DNA from: Oribacterium sp. C9
GTDB taxonomy: Bacteria; Bacillota; Clostridia; Lachnospirales; Lachnospiraceae
Direction of reading: 5' to 3'
NCBI RefSeq assembly: GCF_002007235.1
Contig: NZ_MUHW01000007.1
Location: forward strand, 1-64,000
DNA: 64,000 bases
Numbering within the stretch: the stretch's first letter is position 1; each line of letters begins with the position of its first letter. Under the pieces are notes generated by a model. That model was not told the origin of the DNA. It saw only the letters and a list, made by a program, of their open reading frames with translations, and ran no database searches. Positions 53,026 through 61,572 of this stretch are shown here, one piece after another. Position numbers and translations under genes: made by a program.

Positions 53026-53949
53026 ATGAAAATTGCTTATGCATCAAGAATGGGACACGTAGAAGGAATCATCAAGAGACTTGGAATTAACAACGCTTTA
53101 AAGATCGTAGACGGAACCGAGAAAATCGATGGCGACTATGTTATTTTCACATATTCAGACGGAAAAGGCATCACCCCTAAGATCGTAGAAACTTTTCTGC
53201 AGTCTAATCCGGGCGTAAAGGCTGTAGTTGGAAGCGGCAGTATGGAAAGACATGCCGATACATTTAACTTCGGAGCTATCAAGATTTCAGAAAACTATGG
53301 GGTTCCTCTTATCGCGAAGCTTGATATGGATGGTACCGATGAAGACATTAGCATGATAAAGGCTGAACTTATAAAGCTCGGTGTATCATTTGATGAGGCT
53401 CCTGCAGCAAGGAAGAATCCTTATGAGGGCACACAGACTGCAAAGAATCTTGAGATAGCATTTGCCGGTGAGTCAGAAGCCAGAAACAAGTACACCTACT
53501 TTGCTTCAAAGGCAAAGAAGCAGGGCTTCGAGCAGATAGCTGCTCTGTTCCTTAAGACAGCTGAGAATGAGAAGGAGCATGCGAAGCTCTGGTATAAGGA
53601 GCTGTACGGAATCGGTGACACATCTGAAAACCTCGAGACAGCCGCAAACGGTGAGAACTATGAGTGGACAGATATGTATGATGGCTTTGCGAAGACCGCT
53701 GATGAAGAAGGTTTCCATGAGCTTGCAGAAAAGTTCCGCGGTGTAGCCGAGATCGAGAGACATCACGAAGAGAGATACCGTGCACTTCTCAAGAACGTAA
53801 AGGCTAAGCAGGTATTTGAAAAGAGCGAAGTCAAGGTATGGGAATGCCGTAACTGCGGACATATAGTAGTGGGCACAAAGGCTCCGGATGTCTGCCCTGT
53901 ATGCGATCATCCACAGAGCTTCTTTGAGGTTCACAGTGAAAACTATTGA
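53026..53949 (+). CDS. NrdI-like flavodoxin fused to rubrerythrin
   Basis: 307 residues. Residues 1-125 match NrdI flavoproteins ([71 protein letters not shown]). Residues ~137-255 are a rubrerythrin diiron domain ([43 protein letters not shown]). Residues 270-305 are a rubredoxin domain with Cys 274, 277, 290 and 293 (CRNCGH, CPVCDH). Probable peroxide-reducing enzyme with its own flavin input. Start ATG after AAGAAGG. Terminator follows at 53977-54023. The 577-bp upstream gap contains repeat copy C. Confidence 0.88.
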   Translation: MKIAYASRMGHVEGIIKRLGINNALKIVDGTEKIDGDYVIFTYSDGKGITPKIVETFLQSNPGVKAVVGSGSMERHADTFNFGAIKISENYGVPLIAKLDMDGTDEDISMIKAELIKLGVSFDEAPAARKNPYEGTQTAKNLEIAFAGESEARNKYTYFASKAKKQGFEQIAALFLKTAENEKEHAKLWYKELYGIGDTSENLETAANGENYEWTDMYDGFAKTADEEGFHELAEKFRGVAEIERHHEERYRALLKNVKAKQVFEKSEVKVWECRNCGHIVVGTKAPDVCPVCDHPQSFFEVHSENY

Positions 53950-53976
53950 GGTTAAATACCCATAAACACATTCTTT

Positions 53977-54030
53977 ACCGACCGGCAGAAGTCAGACCCA
54001 AAATCTGGCTTTTGCCGGTCGGTGTTTTGG
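53977..54030 (+). terminator. Intrinsic terminator after the NrdI-rubrerythrin gene
   Basis: ACCGACCGGCAGAAGTCAGA (53977-53996) pairs with TCTGGCTTTTGCCGGTCGGT (54004-54023), with two mismatches, followed by GTTTTGG. The remaining gap to 54288 contains one good -10 box (TATAAT at 54179-54184) with a weak TTCATC 18 bp upstream, a candidate promoter for the GTPase gene. Confidence 0.8.
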
Positions 54031-54288
54031 TTTATTTATATACCATTTCCTATTACTTCCGCCCTTTTTCCCCTGTTTAAAATCTTGTGTATCTAACCGG
54101 CTGAATCCTCAAATCATAACAAGATATTGTATTTCCATATCGAAGCTCTCGGAGTTCATCACATATAAAGCTTATAAATATAATGTAAACTGACGTTATA
54201 AGTAATAAGTGTAAGCATTGACATGCACATCTTTCTGATTTCACGCAAGAAATTTGAATCATTTAACATAGAAAAAAGGAGTTACCTC

Positions 54289-55443
54289 ATGGAATCAAAA
54301 GAATTTGGAAATGTACTCGTCATCGGTAATTCAGGGGTAGGTAAGTCCACATTGATAAATGCAGTTATCGGCACAGAAGAAGCCGCGACAGGCAGAGGTT
54401 CTGAGGGAACTACAAAAGATCTGAAGATCTATCCTGCCGAAGAGATCGGTCTCAGACTTGTTGACACAGCAGGTTTTGAACCATCATATCTCAAAAAGAG
54501 AAAGATCATCCATGACGTACAGAAATGGTCCAGAAAAAGCATTTCCGAGGAGGATCACACCATCAATGTTATCTGGTTCTGCGTTGACGGCACCTCCAGT
54601 AAGCTCTTCGGGGATACCATCAAAAGCCTGATGAAGGCCACAAGCCTGTGGAAATCCGTTCCCATAATTGTGGTTATCACCAAATCCTATTCTGTACCTG
54701 AGCGTGAAGAAAATATCCGTATGGTTCGGGCTATTTTCGAAAAACAGAAAAAGGCCGGAGAGAATCTTCGGGATATCATACCTGTTGTAGCATCGACATA
54801 TGTGCTGAATGAGGATGCATTTGCAGCCCCATCGGGAATTCCGGAGCTTATCGAAAAGACCATAAACCTGCTTCCTGAGGGTAAAAAGGCAGCAGTGAAC
54901 GATGTCAATGCCTACAAATTGCAAAGAAGACGTATCATGTCTCAGTCTGTAGTCGGTGCGGCTACTACCGCAGGTGTGGTCGTTGGAGCGGTTCCTATTC
55001 CCTTCCCGGATGCCTTCATCCTCTCTCCTACGGAAATTGCCGAGGTCAATGCTATTTCCTCTATATACGGGATAAAAAAGGACGACAAGAGCCGTGAATT
55101 TATAAACACCATCATTCAGGTGGGTACAGTCAGTGCAGTTGCCAGAACCGCGATCAGCGCCCTGAAGGCGATTCCCGGTGTCAATATAGCAGCAAGCGCA
55201 GCTAATGCTGTCATCGCAGGCGGAATAATCGCCGCAATAGGTGAAGGCTCCATATACGCCTTCGAACAGGTTTATCTGGGTAAAAAGTCTCTGGACGACA
55301 TCGACTGGGTAAGAAAGCTTATGGAATCGAAGCTCACAAAAGGTTTTCTGGAAAAACTCACCAGGGTACTTGAAGAAGTAGCCGACGGCGCCGATAAGGA
55401 GCAGATAGCTTCCATCATCAGGAAGATCTTCACAAAGTGGTGA
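54289..55443 (+). CDS. GTPase with DUF697 domain
   Basis: 384 residues from ATG 54289 after AAAGGAG. An upstream in-frame ATG lacks a site. The G domain has P-loop VIGNSGVGKSTLINAVIG, switch II LVDTAGFEP, and a TKSYS-like G4. The C-terminal third is a DUF697-type membrane-associated domain (AATTAGVVVGAVPIPFPDAF, then ANAVIAGGIIAAIGE). Family members act at the membrane under stress, role unclear. The GH5-cellulose synthase gene follows 96 bp later on the same strand, so the two may be co-transcribed. Confidence 0.85.
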   Translation: MESKEFGNVLVIGNSGVGKSTLINAVIGTEEAATGRGSEGTTKDLKIYPAEEIGLRLVDTAGFEPSYLKKRKIIHDVQKWSRKSISEEDHTINVIWFCVDGTSSKLFGDTIKSLMKATSLWKSVPIIVVITKSYSVPEREENIRMVRAIFEKQKKAGENLRDIIPVVASTYVLNEDAFAAPSGIPELIEKTINLLPEGKKAAVNDVNAYKLQRRRIMSQSVVGAATTAGVVVGAVPIPFPDAFILSPTEIAEVNAISSIYGIKKDDKSREFINTIIQVGTVSAVARTAISALKAIPGVNIAASAANAVIAGGIIAAIGEGSIYAFEQVYLGKKSLDDIDWVRKLMESKLTKGFLEKLTRVLEEVADGADKEQIASIIRKIFTKW

Positions 55444-55539
55444 TAAAAGTTATCCGATTATTTACTTGTTCACACAACAGGCACGATAGTTATCGACCAG
55501 TTTAATCAATTTGTTGTATCATTTGAACAGGATATACTT

Positions 55540-58500
55540 ATGAATAAAATAAAACGTTTTGTGTCTCTTATTTTATTATGTTTGATTATACTCAGCGGAA
55601 TTATAGATGTTCAGCTTTCTTTTGCGAGCGAAAAGGAGGTCTTTGCCCATCCGCGTCCTTCGGTAAACGGAAAGCTTCATGTTTCCGGCACACAGCTTGT
55701 CGATCAGTCAGGTGCCCCTGTTATACTTAGAGGTGTCAGCACTCATGGTCTCACATGGTTTAAGGGTTTTATAAATGATTCCATGTTCAAACAGCTTTCA
55801 ACGGAGTGGGACTGCGATCTCATAAGACTTGCCATGTATTCAGAGGTATACTGTGAGATGCCTGACAAAAGTCTGTCACTTCTTCTCAATGGCATAGACT
55901 ATGCCATCGCAAATGATATGTACGTCATAGTAGACTGGCATATTCTCAATGACGGTGATCCCAACATTCACATAGATAAAGCTGCTCCGTTCTTCGAGCT
56001 TGTGAGTTCAAAATATCCTGACTGTCCTAACATCATCTATGAGATATGTAATGAGCCTAACGGCGACACCATGTGGAGTGATATCTATACCTATGCGGAT
56101 CAGATCATTCCCGTTATCCGGAAAAATTCTCCTGATTCAGTCATACTTGTAGGTACTCCAGAGTATTCCCGTGATCTCATTTCTGCCGTAAGAAAACAAC
56201 TCCCCTATGAGAATCTCATGTATGTTCTGCACTTTTATGCCGGATCTCACAAACGTGATCTTCAGGACGAGATCTCAGAAGCACATGACAGAGGTCTTCC
56301 TATATTCGTTTCAGAATGCGGTATCTCGGAATCCAGTGGCGACGGCGAGCTCGATTTTGAGTCAGCAGCGGTATGGTTCGATCTCCTGCAGGATAAAGGC
56401 ATAAGCTATGTTATCTGGAGCCTCTCAAACAAAGCAGAAAGTTCAGCCCTGTTCTCTCCTTCATATGAACCTGATGTTCCATTTACAGATTCCGACTTGA
56501 GTGACACAGGATCATGGATCAAGTCACTCATACAGGGTCAGTCTCCGGATTCTATTCCTGTGATAAGGACAGAAAATAAAACATTCCTCCCTCATTGGCT
56601 GTCCCTTTCGCTTACACCCAGAGATATCCTTGTATTAAACAGCTGGCCTGTACGTGCACTGCATGTATTTTTATTTCTGACCATATTTACAGCATTATAT
56701 GCTCTTTACAGAAAAAACTCTTATAAGAAGTATCCTACTTATGAATCAGTCTCTGTAGCTCCCGGAGAAAAGCCTGAAGGTTTATTCGGTTCTATACATT
56801 CAGTGATCAAGTTCGTGATCTTATTTGTGAGTCTTTTCTTCATTTTGATGTATATATACTGGCGTGCCACCTACTCTTTGCCGTTAAAATACGGCATACT
56901 TCCTGTGGCAGCCAACCTGATCCTGCTTTTTATCGAAATTTTGGGATTGATAGAATCTCTGGTTCTCTACCTGCACATCATGTATTCAAAGCCGCATCCG
57001 CTGCCTGAGATTAAGGATAATGAGTTCCCGGAGGTAGACATCTTCATAGCCACATATAACGAGCCGACTGATCTTCTGGAACGCACAATCAACGGATGTA
57101 AGCATTTGAAATATCCTGATACCTCAAAGGTTCACATCTGGGTTTGCGATGATAACAGACGTCCGGAGATGAGGGCACTGGCAGAAAAAATGGAGGTAGG
57201 CTACTTCGACCGACCTGATAACAAGGGAGCAAAAGCAGGCAATCTGAACCATGCGCTGGTGCTTACACATTCTCCATATATAGCAACAATTGATGCAGAT
57301 ATGATAGTAAAAAGCGATTTCCTGCTGAAGACTATTCCATATTTTGTAGACCTCGAAAAAAAGAATGCTCTGAGACCTGAGAATGAACGTGCGCCTCTTG
57401 GACTTCTGCAGACACCTCAGTGCTTCTACGAGCCTGATATCTTCCAATTTGCACTGTATTCCGAGAACAATGCTCCAAATGAGCAGGATTTCTTCTACAG
57501 GACCATCGAAGTGGCGAAGACCTCTTCGAACAGCGTCATTTACGGAGGCTCCAATACCGTGCTTTCCAGAAAAGCACTGGAGACCATCGGCGGATTCTAT
57601 ACTAAGACCATCACCGAAGACTTCGCCACAGGACTTCTGATCGAGTCCAACGGCTTCGTGAGTCTCGCACTCCATGAGCCACTGGCCAGCGGAAAAACAC
57701 CGGACACCTTCAAAGAACATATAAAGCAGCGTATCAGATGGGGGCGTGGAGTCATAAGTACTGCGAGACAGCTTCACATCTTCAGAAGAAAGGGGCTATC
57801 CTTCGATCAGAAAATGAGCTACTGGGGATCTGTTGTCTACTGGTATTCTCCTATCAAGAGTCTGATATACATCCTGGCGCCTCTTCTTTTTGCCGTACTT
57901 GCACTGCCTGTTTTCATATGCAGCTGGGCTGACCTCATCATTTTCTGGCTACCGATGTTCATCATGCAGGAAATCTGCCTGAGAGTGTTCAGCCGCAATG
58001 CAGTATCCCTCAAATGGAGCGGAATATATGAGACCAGCATTATGCCGTACATGCTTGTACCTATAGTTAAGGAATTCTTCGGAATAACCACAAAGAAATT
58101 TGCGGTTACAGATAAAAGCAAAAAGATAATCAGACGTAAGTTTGATCTGAAAACTGTATGGCCTTTCCTCGTACTTATTGCACTTTCAATTATAGGAATA
58201 CTGCGGTCACTCATTTATATCGGCGGCATGCGGTCTATAGGACTCCTCATACTTATGTTCTGGCTCATACGTAATATGTATTTCCTGATATTGTCTCTGT
58301 TCCTCGCCGATGGCAGAAACGGTGACAATGATTCCGTCCGGGTCGTTGATGCAGAAATGATCACTATGAGATCCCTGCGGGAAGATGCAACAATATGTGA
58401 AGGCATCACTACAGAACTTACAGAGCACAGTATCAGACTGTTCCTTGACGAGATACCTGATATTCCCATAGGTACTCCTGTAAATATCGTCGTGAATAAT

Positions 58501-58731
58501 CTGGATACACAGGCGGATATAAACGGAGTAGTCACAGGTATCCGGAATTCAAAGCGAGGTGCCTCCTGCGTATATTCAGTCGAGATCCTGGACTATAAGG
58601 ATAGCAGAAATGAATATCTGCAGATCCTTTACGACAGAGTTCCCACACTACCTCAGTCTCTCCAAAAAGATCACGGAATCATATTCCATCTGCTGAAGAA
58701 TATCGCCCAGCGCATATTGAATCAGGCGTAG
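55540..58731 (+). CDS. GH5 endoglucanase - cellulose synthase (GT2) - PilZ fusion
   Basis: 1063 residues. A signal-like N-terminal helix (1-30) is followed by a GH5 domain (~35-335) with acid Glu 172 in ICNEPNGD and nucleophile Glu 259 in FVSECGIS. Membrane helices at ~370-390 and ~420-480 precede a GT2 cellulose synthase domain (~495-800): VDIFIATYNEP, CDD 537-538, DAD 585-587, TED 692-694 and QRIRW 730-734. More helices follow, then a C-terminal PilZ-like domain (~955-1045; SLREDATICEG, GVVTGIRNSKRG), a possible c-di-GMP sensor. The GH5 part should face outside and the GT2 part inside. Start at ATG after AGGATATACTT. Confidence 0.9.
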   Translation: MNKIKRFVSLILLCLIILSGIIDVQLSFASEKEVFAHPRPSVNGKLHVSGTQLVDQSGAPVILRGVSTHGLTWFKGFINDSMFKQLSTEWDCDLIRLAMYSEVYCEMPDKSLSLLLNGIDYAIANDMYVIVDWHILNDGDPNIHIDKAAPFFELVSSKYPDCPNIIYEICNEPNGDTMWSDIYTYADQIIPVIRKNSPDSVILVGTPEYSRDLISAVRKQLPYENLMYVLHFYAGSHKRDLQDEISEAHDRGLPIFVSECGISESSGDGELDFESAAVWFDLLQDKGISYVIWSLSNKAESSALFSPSYEPDVPFTDSDLSDTGSWIKSLIQGQSPDSIPVIRTENKTFLPHWLSLSLTPRDILVLNSWPVRALHVFLFLTIFTALYALYRKNSYKKYPTYESVSVAPGEKPEGLFGSIHSVIKFVILFVSLFFILMYIYWRATYSLPLKYGILPVAANLILLFIEILGLIESLVLYLHIMYSKPHPLPEIKDNEFPEVDIFIATYNEPTDLLERTINGCKHLKYPDTSKVHIWVCDDNRRPEMRALAEKMEVGYFDRPDNKGAKAGNLNHALVLTHSPYIATIDADMIVKSDFLLKTIPYFVDLEKKNALRPENERAPLGLLQTPQCFYEPDIFQFALYSENNAPNEQDFFYRTIEVAKTSSNSVIYGGSNTVLSRKALETIGGFYTKTITEDFATGLLIESNGFVSLALHEPLASGKTPDTFKEHIKQRIRWGRGVISTARQLHIFRRKGLSFDQKMSYWGSVVYWYSPIKSLIYILAPLLFAVLALPVFICSWADLIIFWLPMFIMQEICLRVFSRNAVSLKWSGIYETSIMPYMLVPIVKEFFGITTKKFAVTDKSKKIIRRKFDLKTVWPFLVLIALSIIGILRSLIYIGGMRSIGLLILMFWLIRNMYFLILSLFLADGRNGDNDSVRVVDAEMITMRSLREDATICEGITTELTEHSIRLFLDEIPDIPIGTPVNIVVNNLDTQADINGVVTGIRNSKRGASCVYSVEILDYKDSRNEYLQILYDRVPTLPQSLQKDHGIIFHLLKNIAQRILNQA

Positions 58732-58736
58732 ATTTG

Positions 58737-58791
58737 AAAAGAACCGGACCCTGATAGTTGATGTGAATCAACTTCAGTATCCGGTTCTTTT
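58737..58791. terminator. Bidirectional intrinsic terminator
   Basis: AAAAGAACCGGA (58737-58748) and TCCGGTTCTTTT (58780-58791) close a larger hairpin with inner CTGATAGTTGAT / ATCAACTTCAG pairing. T runs occur on both strands, so it ends both the plus-strand cellulose synthase fusion and the minus-strand HD gene. Confidence 0.85.
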
Positions 58792-58827
58792 ATTATGATT
58801 TTCATCATGAATAGGGCTGTGCCGGTT

Positions 58828-59415
58828 TCATTCCCGGATATTCCCCTTCTTTATATGCTCCTTCAGTATCTCATCCGTGAGCTCATAGAGCTTTTCGGAA
58901 CCAAGCTTCGTCTTTTTCTGTCTACCATAGACCTGTTCACTGGTGACATTATGCTCCCGCCAGTCACCTCCGTCGTTACTGTTGTTAAGAGTAAGAGGCT
59001 GAAGATTGTCCATGGCATGGGCGAACCTTGCTTCAGAAGTTTCATTTTCTTCGAATTCATCAAAAAGAGCAGTCAGTTCCTTTTTCTGATCCTCCGGAAG
59101 AATAGAAAAGATCCTTTCCTTTGCAGCATCCTCTCTTGCTTTCTGAGTAGCCAGTCCTGCACTGTCGTAAGCATAGGTATCTCCCGCATCTATCTCTACT
59201 ATGTCATGAATGAGACACATGATCATAACACGGGCGATGTCCACCTTTTCATTAGCATATTCCTTGAGAAGATAAGCCATGATGGCCATGTGCCATGCAT
59301 GCTCTGCATCATTTTCATTTCTTCCATGACCTGAAAGATGTGTCTGCCTGAAAATGTTCTTCTCTTTGTCGATTTCAAGGACAAATTCCATTTGTTTCTT
59401 CAATCTCTCATCCAT
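58828..59415 (-). CDS. HD-domain phosphohydrolase (YfbR-like)
   Basis: 195 residues. HD motif residues: ENDAEHAWHMAIMAYLL (first His), MIMCLIHDIVEIDAGDTYAY (HD pair) and a later MDNLQPLTLN with Asp. This is the HD_3 class, including 5'-deoxynucleotidases. It should hydrolyse a nucleotide or other phosphorylated metabolite in the cytoplasm. ATG preceded by AAGGAGAATTAG. Single gene between two terminators. Confidence 0.85.
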   Translation of the reverse strand: MDERLKKQMEFVLEIDKEKNIFRQTHLSGHGRNENDAEHAWHMAIMAYLLKEYANEKVDIARVMIMCLIHDIVEIDAGDTYAYDSAGLATQKAREDAAKERIFSILPEDQKKELTALFDEFEENETSEARFAHAMDNLQPLTLNNSNDGGDWREHNVTSEQVYGRQKKTKLGSEKLYELTDEILKEHIKKGNIRE

Positions 59416-59563
59416 CTCACTAATTCTCCTTACATCAGATTCACATCATATGACTTGAGTATCAAAATTCGATATCATCATATCATAAAAGGAAAAAACA
59501 GACTGAAACAATACGCTGTTTCGGTCTGTTTTTTCACTGATTAAGAGCAACTATTCTATACCA

Positions 59564-60712
59564 TCATGCCATCAGCATGCGGAACATCTCGATCACCTGC
59601 TCCTTGGTAGCTTCTCTCGGATTTCCCGGATAGCATGCATCATTAAGAGCATCTGTTGCAAGGATGTCCAGATCTTCTTCCTTTATCTTATCAAGAGTCT
59701 TAGGAATGCCTACATCCTCGGAAAGCTTCTTTACAGCTTCGATAGCTGCATCACGATACTCTTCCTGCGACATTTCATCTACACCCTTAACGCCCATTGC
59801 TCTTGCAACTTCTCTGAGTCTCTCACCTGTGTACTCGCGGTTGAATTCCATAGAGATAGGAAGGAACATGGCACATGCTACACCATGAGGTGTGTCATAA
59901 TGTGCTGAAAGTGTATGTGCCATAGCGTGGTCGATGCCGAGACCGACATTGGAGAAGCCCATACCTGCGATATACTGTCCGAGAGCCATACCCTCTCTAC
60001 CCTCTTTCTTGTTCTCAACCGCATCGCGAAGATTTGAAGAAATAAGACGGATAGCCTCAAGATGGAACATATCTGTCATTTCCCATGCTGCTCTGGTGGT
60101 ATAACCTTCGATAGCATGAGTAAGTGCATCCATACCGGTTGAAGCTGTAAGTCCCTTAGGCATAGATGCCATCATTTCAGGATCAACAACTGCCACGATA
60201 GGCATATCATGTGTATCTACACAAACGAACTTTCTCTCCTTCTCAACATCAGTGATAACATAGTTGATAGTAACCTCGGCAGCTGTACCTGCTGTAGTAG
60301 GAACTGCGATGATTGGAACGCAAGGATTCTTTGTCGGTGCTACACCTTCAAGTGAACGTACATCTGCAAACTCAGGATTTGTAATGATGATACCGATAGC
60401 CTTTGATGTGTCCATGGATGAACCACCGCCGATGGCAACGATACAATCAGCACCTGACTTTTTAAATGCCTCAACACCGTTCTTTACGTTTTCAATAGTC
60501 GGGTTTGGCTTTATATCTGAATAGATCTCATATGGAATCTTTGCTTCATCGAGAAGAGTTGTGACCTTTCCTGTTACTCCGAATTTGATGAGGTCAGGAT
60601 CTGATGCTACAAAAGCCTTCTTGAATCCGTTGTTATTGATCTCATTTACTATCTCATTGATGGCTCCTGCACCATGATAAGATGTCTGATTAAGTGAAAT
60701 TCTGTTAGCCAT
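59564..60712 (-). CDS. Iron-containing alcohol dehydrogenase
   Basis: 382 residues, type III (Fe) ADH of the FucO/1,3-propanediol dehydrogenase group. NAD motif CIVAIGGGSSMDTSKAIGI, TTAGTAAEVTINYVITD, and metal ligands in MDALTHAIEGYTT, LGIDHAMAHTLSAHYDTPHG. It reduces an aldehyde to an alcohol with NADH, for example lactaldehyde or butanal, which fits redox disposal during fermentation. It starts at ATG after AAGGAGT, about 30 bp below a Rex-type operator (60743-60760). Confidence 0.9.
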   Translation of the reverse strand: MANRISLNQTSYHGAGAINEIVNEINNNGFKKAFVASDPDLIKFGVTGKVTTLLDEAKIPYEIYSDIKPNPTIENVKNGVEAFKKSGADCIVAIGGGSSMDTSKAIGIIITNPEFADVRSLEGVAPTKNPCVPIIAVPTTAGTAAEVTINYVITDVEKERKFVCVDTHDMPIVAVVDPEMMASMPKGLTASTGMDALTHAIEGYTTRAAWEMTDMFHLEAIRLISSNLRDAVENKKEGREGMALGQYIAGMGFSNVGLGIDHAMAHTLSAHYDTPHGVACAMFLPISMEFNREYTGERLREVARAMGVKGVDEMSQEEYRDAAIEAVKKLSEDVGIPKTLDKIKEEDLDILATDALNDACYPGNPREATKEQVIEMFRMLMA

Positions 60713-60742
60713 AATACGTACTACTCCTTTGTAGATGAATTT

Positions 60743-60760
60743 ATGTGTTAAAAAATTAAC
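60743..60760. promoter_or_regulatory. Rex (NADH-responsive) operator
   Basis: GTGTTAA-aaaa-TTAACAC is a perfect palindrome matching the Rex consensus TTGTTAA-N4-TTAACAA at all but the outermost base on each side. It lies 31 bp before the ADH start codon and overlaps the U-tract side of the hairpin at 60760-60795. Rex represses fermentative alcohol dehydrogenases when NADH/NAD is low, consistent with this gene. Confidence 0.7.
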
Positions 60761-60795
60761 ACGCCTCTATGAGAGTATTTTACATCTCATAGAGG
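60760..60795 (-). terminator. Terminator/attenuator hairpin before the ADH gene
   Basis: CGCCTCTATGAGA (60760-60772) and TCTCATAGAGGCG (60783-60795), 13-bp perfect stem, 10-base loop. The minus strand continues with TGTTAATTTTTTAACA, the Rex site, giving a U run. It could end upstream transcripts from the TetR gene direction. Then ADH needs a promoter in the remaining short stretch, or read-through is regulated. Confidence 0.65.
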
Positions 60796-60829
60796 CGTAA
60801 CATAAGTTACAGATTTTCACTTTTGTAAC

Positions 60830-60970
60830 ATGAGATAGACTTAATGGCACGCCATACATGCTTGTGTCTGATCCCGAAGGAATCTCTCATACAGAACCAG
60901 CTTGCATGTAACGCATACCAATGTGCTTGTGTTCCCAGATACACGTAGCGCGAAACGATTCGATATCTCA
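60830..60970. repeat. Diverged member of the interspersed repeat family (copy D)
   Basis: Shares ordered blocks with copies B and C: GATAGACTT-ATG-CACGCC, ACATG, GAAGGAATCT, ATACAG, and ACCAATG..GTTCCCA..CGTAGCGCG, with many substitutions. The long hairpin and terminal repeats of the other copies are not preserved. On the minus strand it encodes LGTQAHW, like LGTSAHW of copy C. Sits between the TetR gene and the ADH terminator. Confidence 0.5.
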
Positions 60971-61519
60971 TTATAAAATATTTATCTTTGTGAACTGTTC
61001 TGCAAGAGACAGAGGCATAGCATCTATCATAAGATCTGCCAGTTCTTCCTCGGTTTCCTTCATGCCCTTCATAAGCCACTGAACTGTCATATATATAGAC
61101 GCCTGACAATACATCTCAAGAAGCTTTCTGGTATGTCTGTCGGGCTGATCACCAGTCTTCTCTCTTAAAAGGGTGCAGTAAAACTCATATATCATGAAGA
61201 AATCATGCTCCTTCAGATTATTCTGTTCGTCTCCCTTGAATCCTGCAGTAAAGAAAAGCCGCTCTTTTTTTATGTATTGAAACTTCTTTATGAGACCGTC
61301 ACGGATGGTCTCTCCCTCACCCATCTCCTTAAATGACTGCTCCAAAAGACGATCAAAATACCAGTTCACGAGATCATATTTGTCTATAAAATTTCTGTAG
61401 AAGCTCTGCCTGGAAACTCCGCAGACTTCCACAATCTGAGTTACTGTTATGTTTTCAGGAGCTGAAGTTTTCATGCAGGTCTTCATGGCTTCCGCAAGTC
61501 TGTATTTGATTTCAGGCAT
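60971..61519 (-). CDS. TetR-family transcriptional regulator
   Basis: 182 residues. N-terminal HTH (KTSAPENITVTQIVEVCGVS, RQSFYRNFIDKYDLVNWYFD) and a C-terminal TetR_C_8-like helical domain seen in DhaS-type proteins. Members often control alcohol, glycerol or dihydroxyacetone genes. It is located upstream of the Fe-ADH on the same strand, separated by repeat copy D and a terminator, so an ADH link is suggestive only. Confidence 0.8.
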   Translation of the reverse strand: MPEIKYRLAEAMKTCMKTSAPENITVTQIVEVCGVSRQSFYRNFIDKYDLVNWYFDRLLEQSFKEMGEGETIRDGLIKKFQYIKKERLFFTAGFKGDEQNNLKEHDFFMIYEFYCTLLREKTGDQPDRHTRKLLEMYCQASIYMTVQWLMKGMKETEEELADLMIDAMPLSLAEQFTKINIL

Positions 61520-61572
61520 AACTATGTTCTCCTATTTCTTTTGACTGGCACCTCTCCTATCATAGCACTTTT

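Noticed and set aside
57124-57777. 217-codon minus-strand open frame
   Set aside because: Antisense to the GT2 catalytic core, which has all family residues. A shadow frame.
60807-61109. 100-codon protein overlapping the TetR gene and repeat copy D
   Set aside because: It overlaps the true TetR frame and the diverged repeat, and has no start signal.
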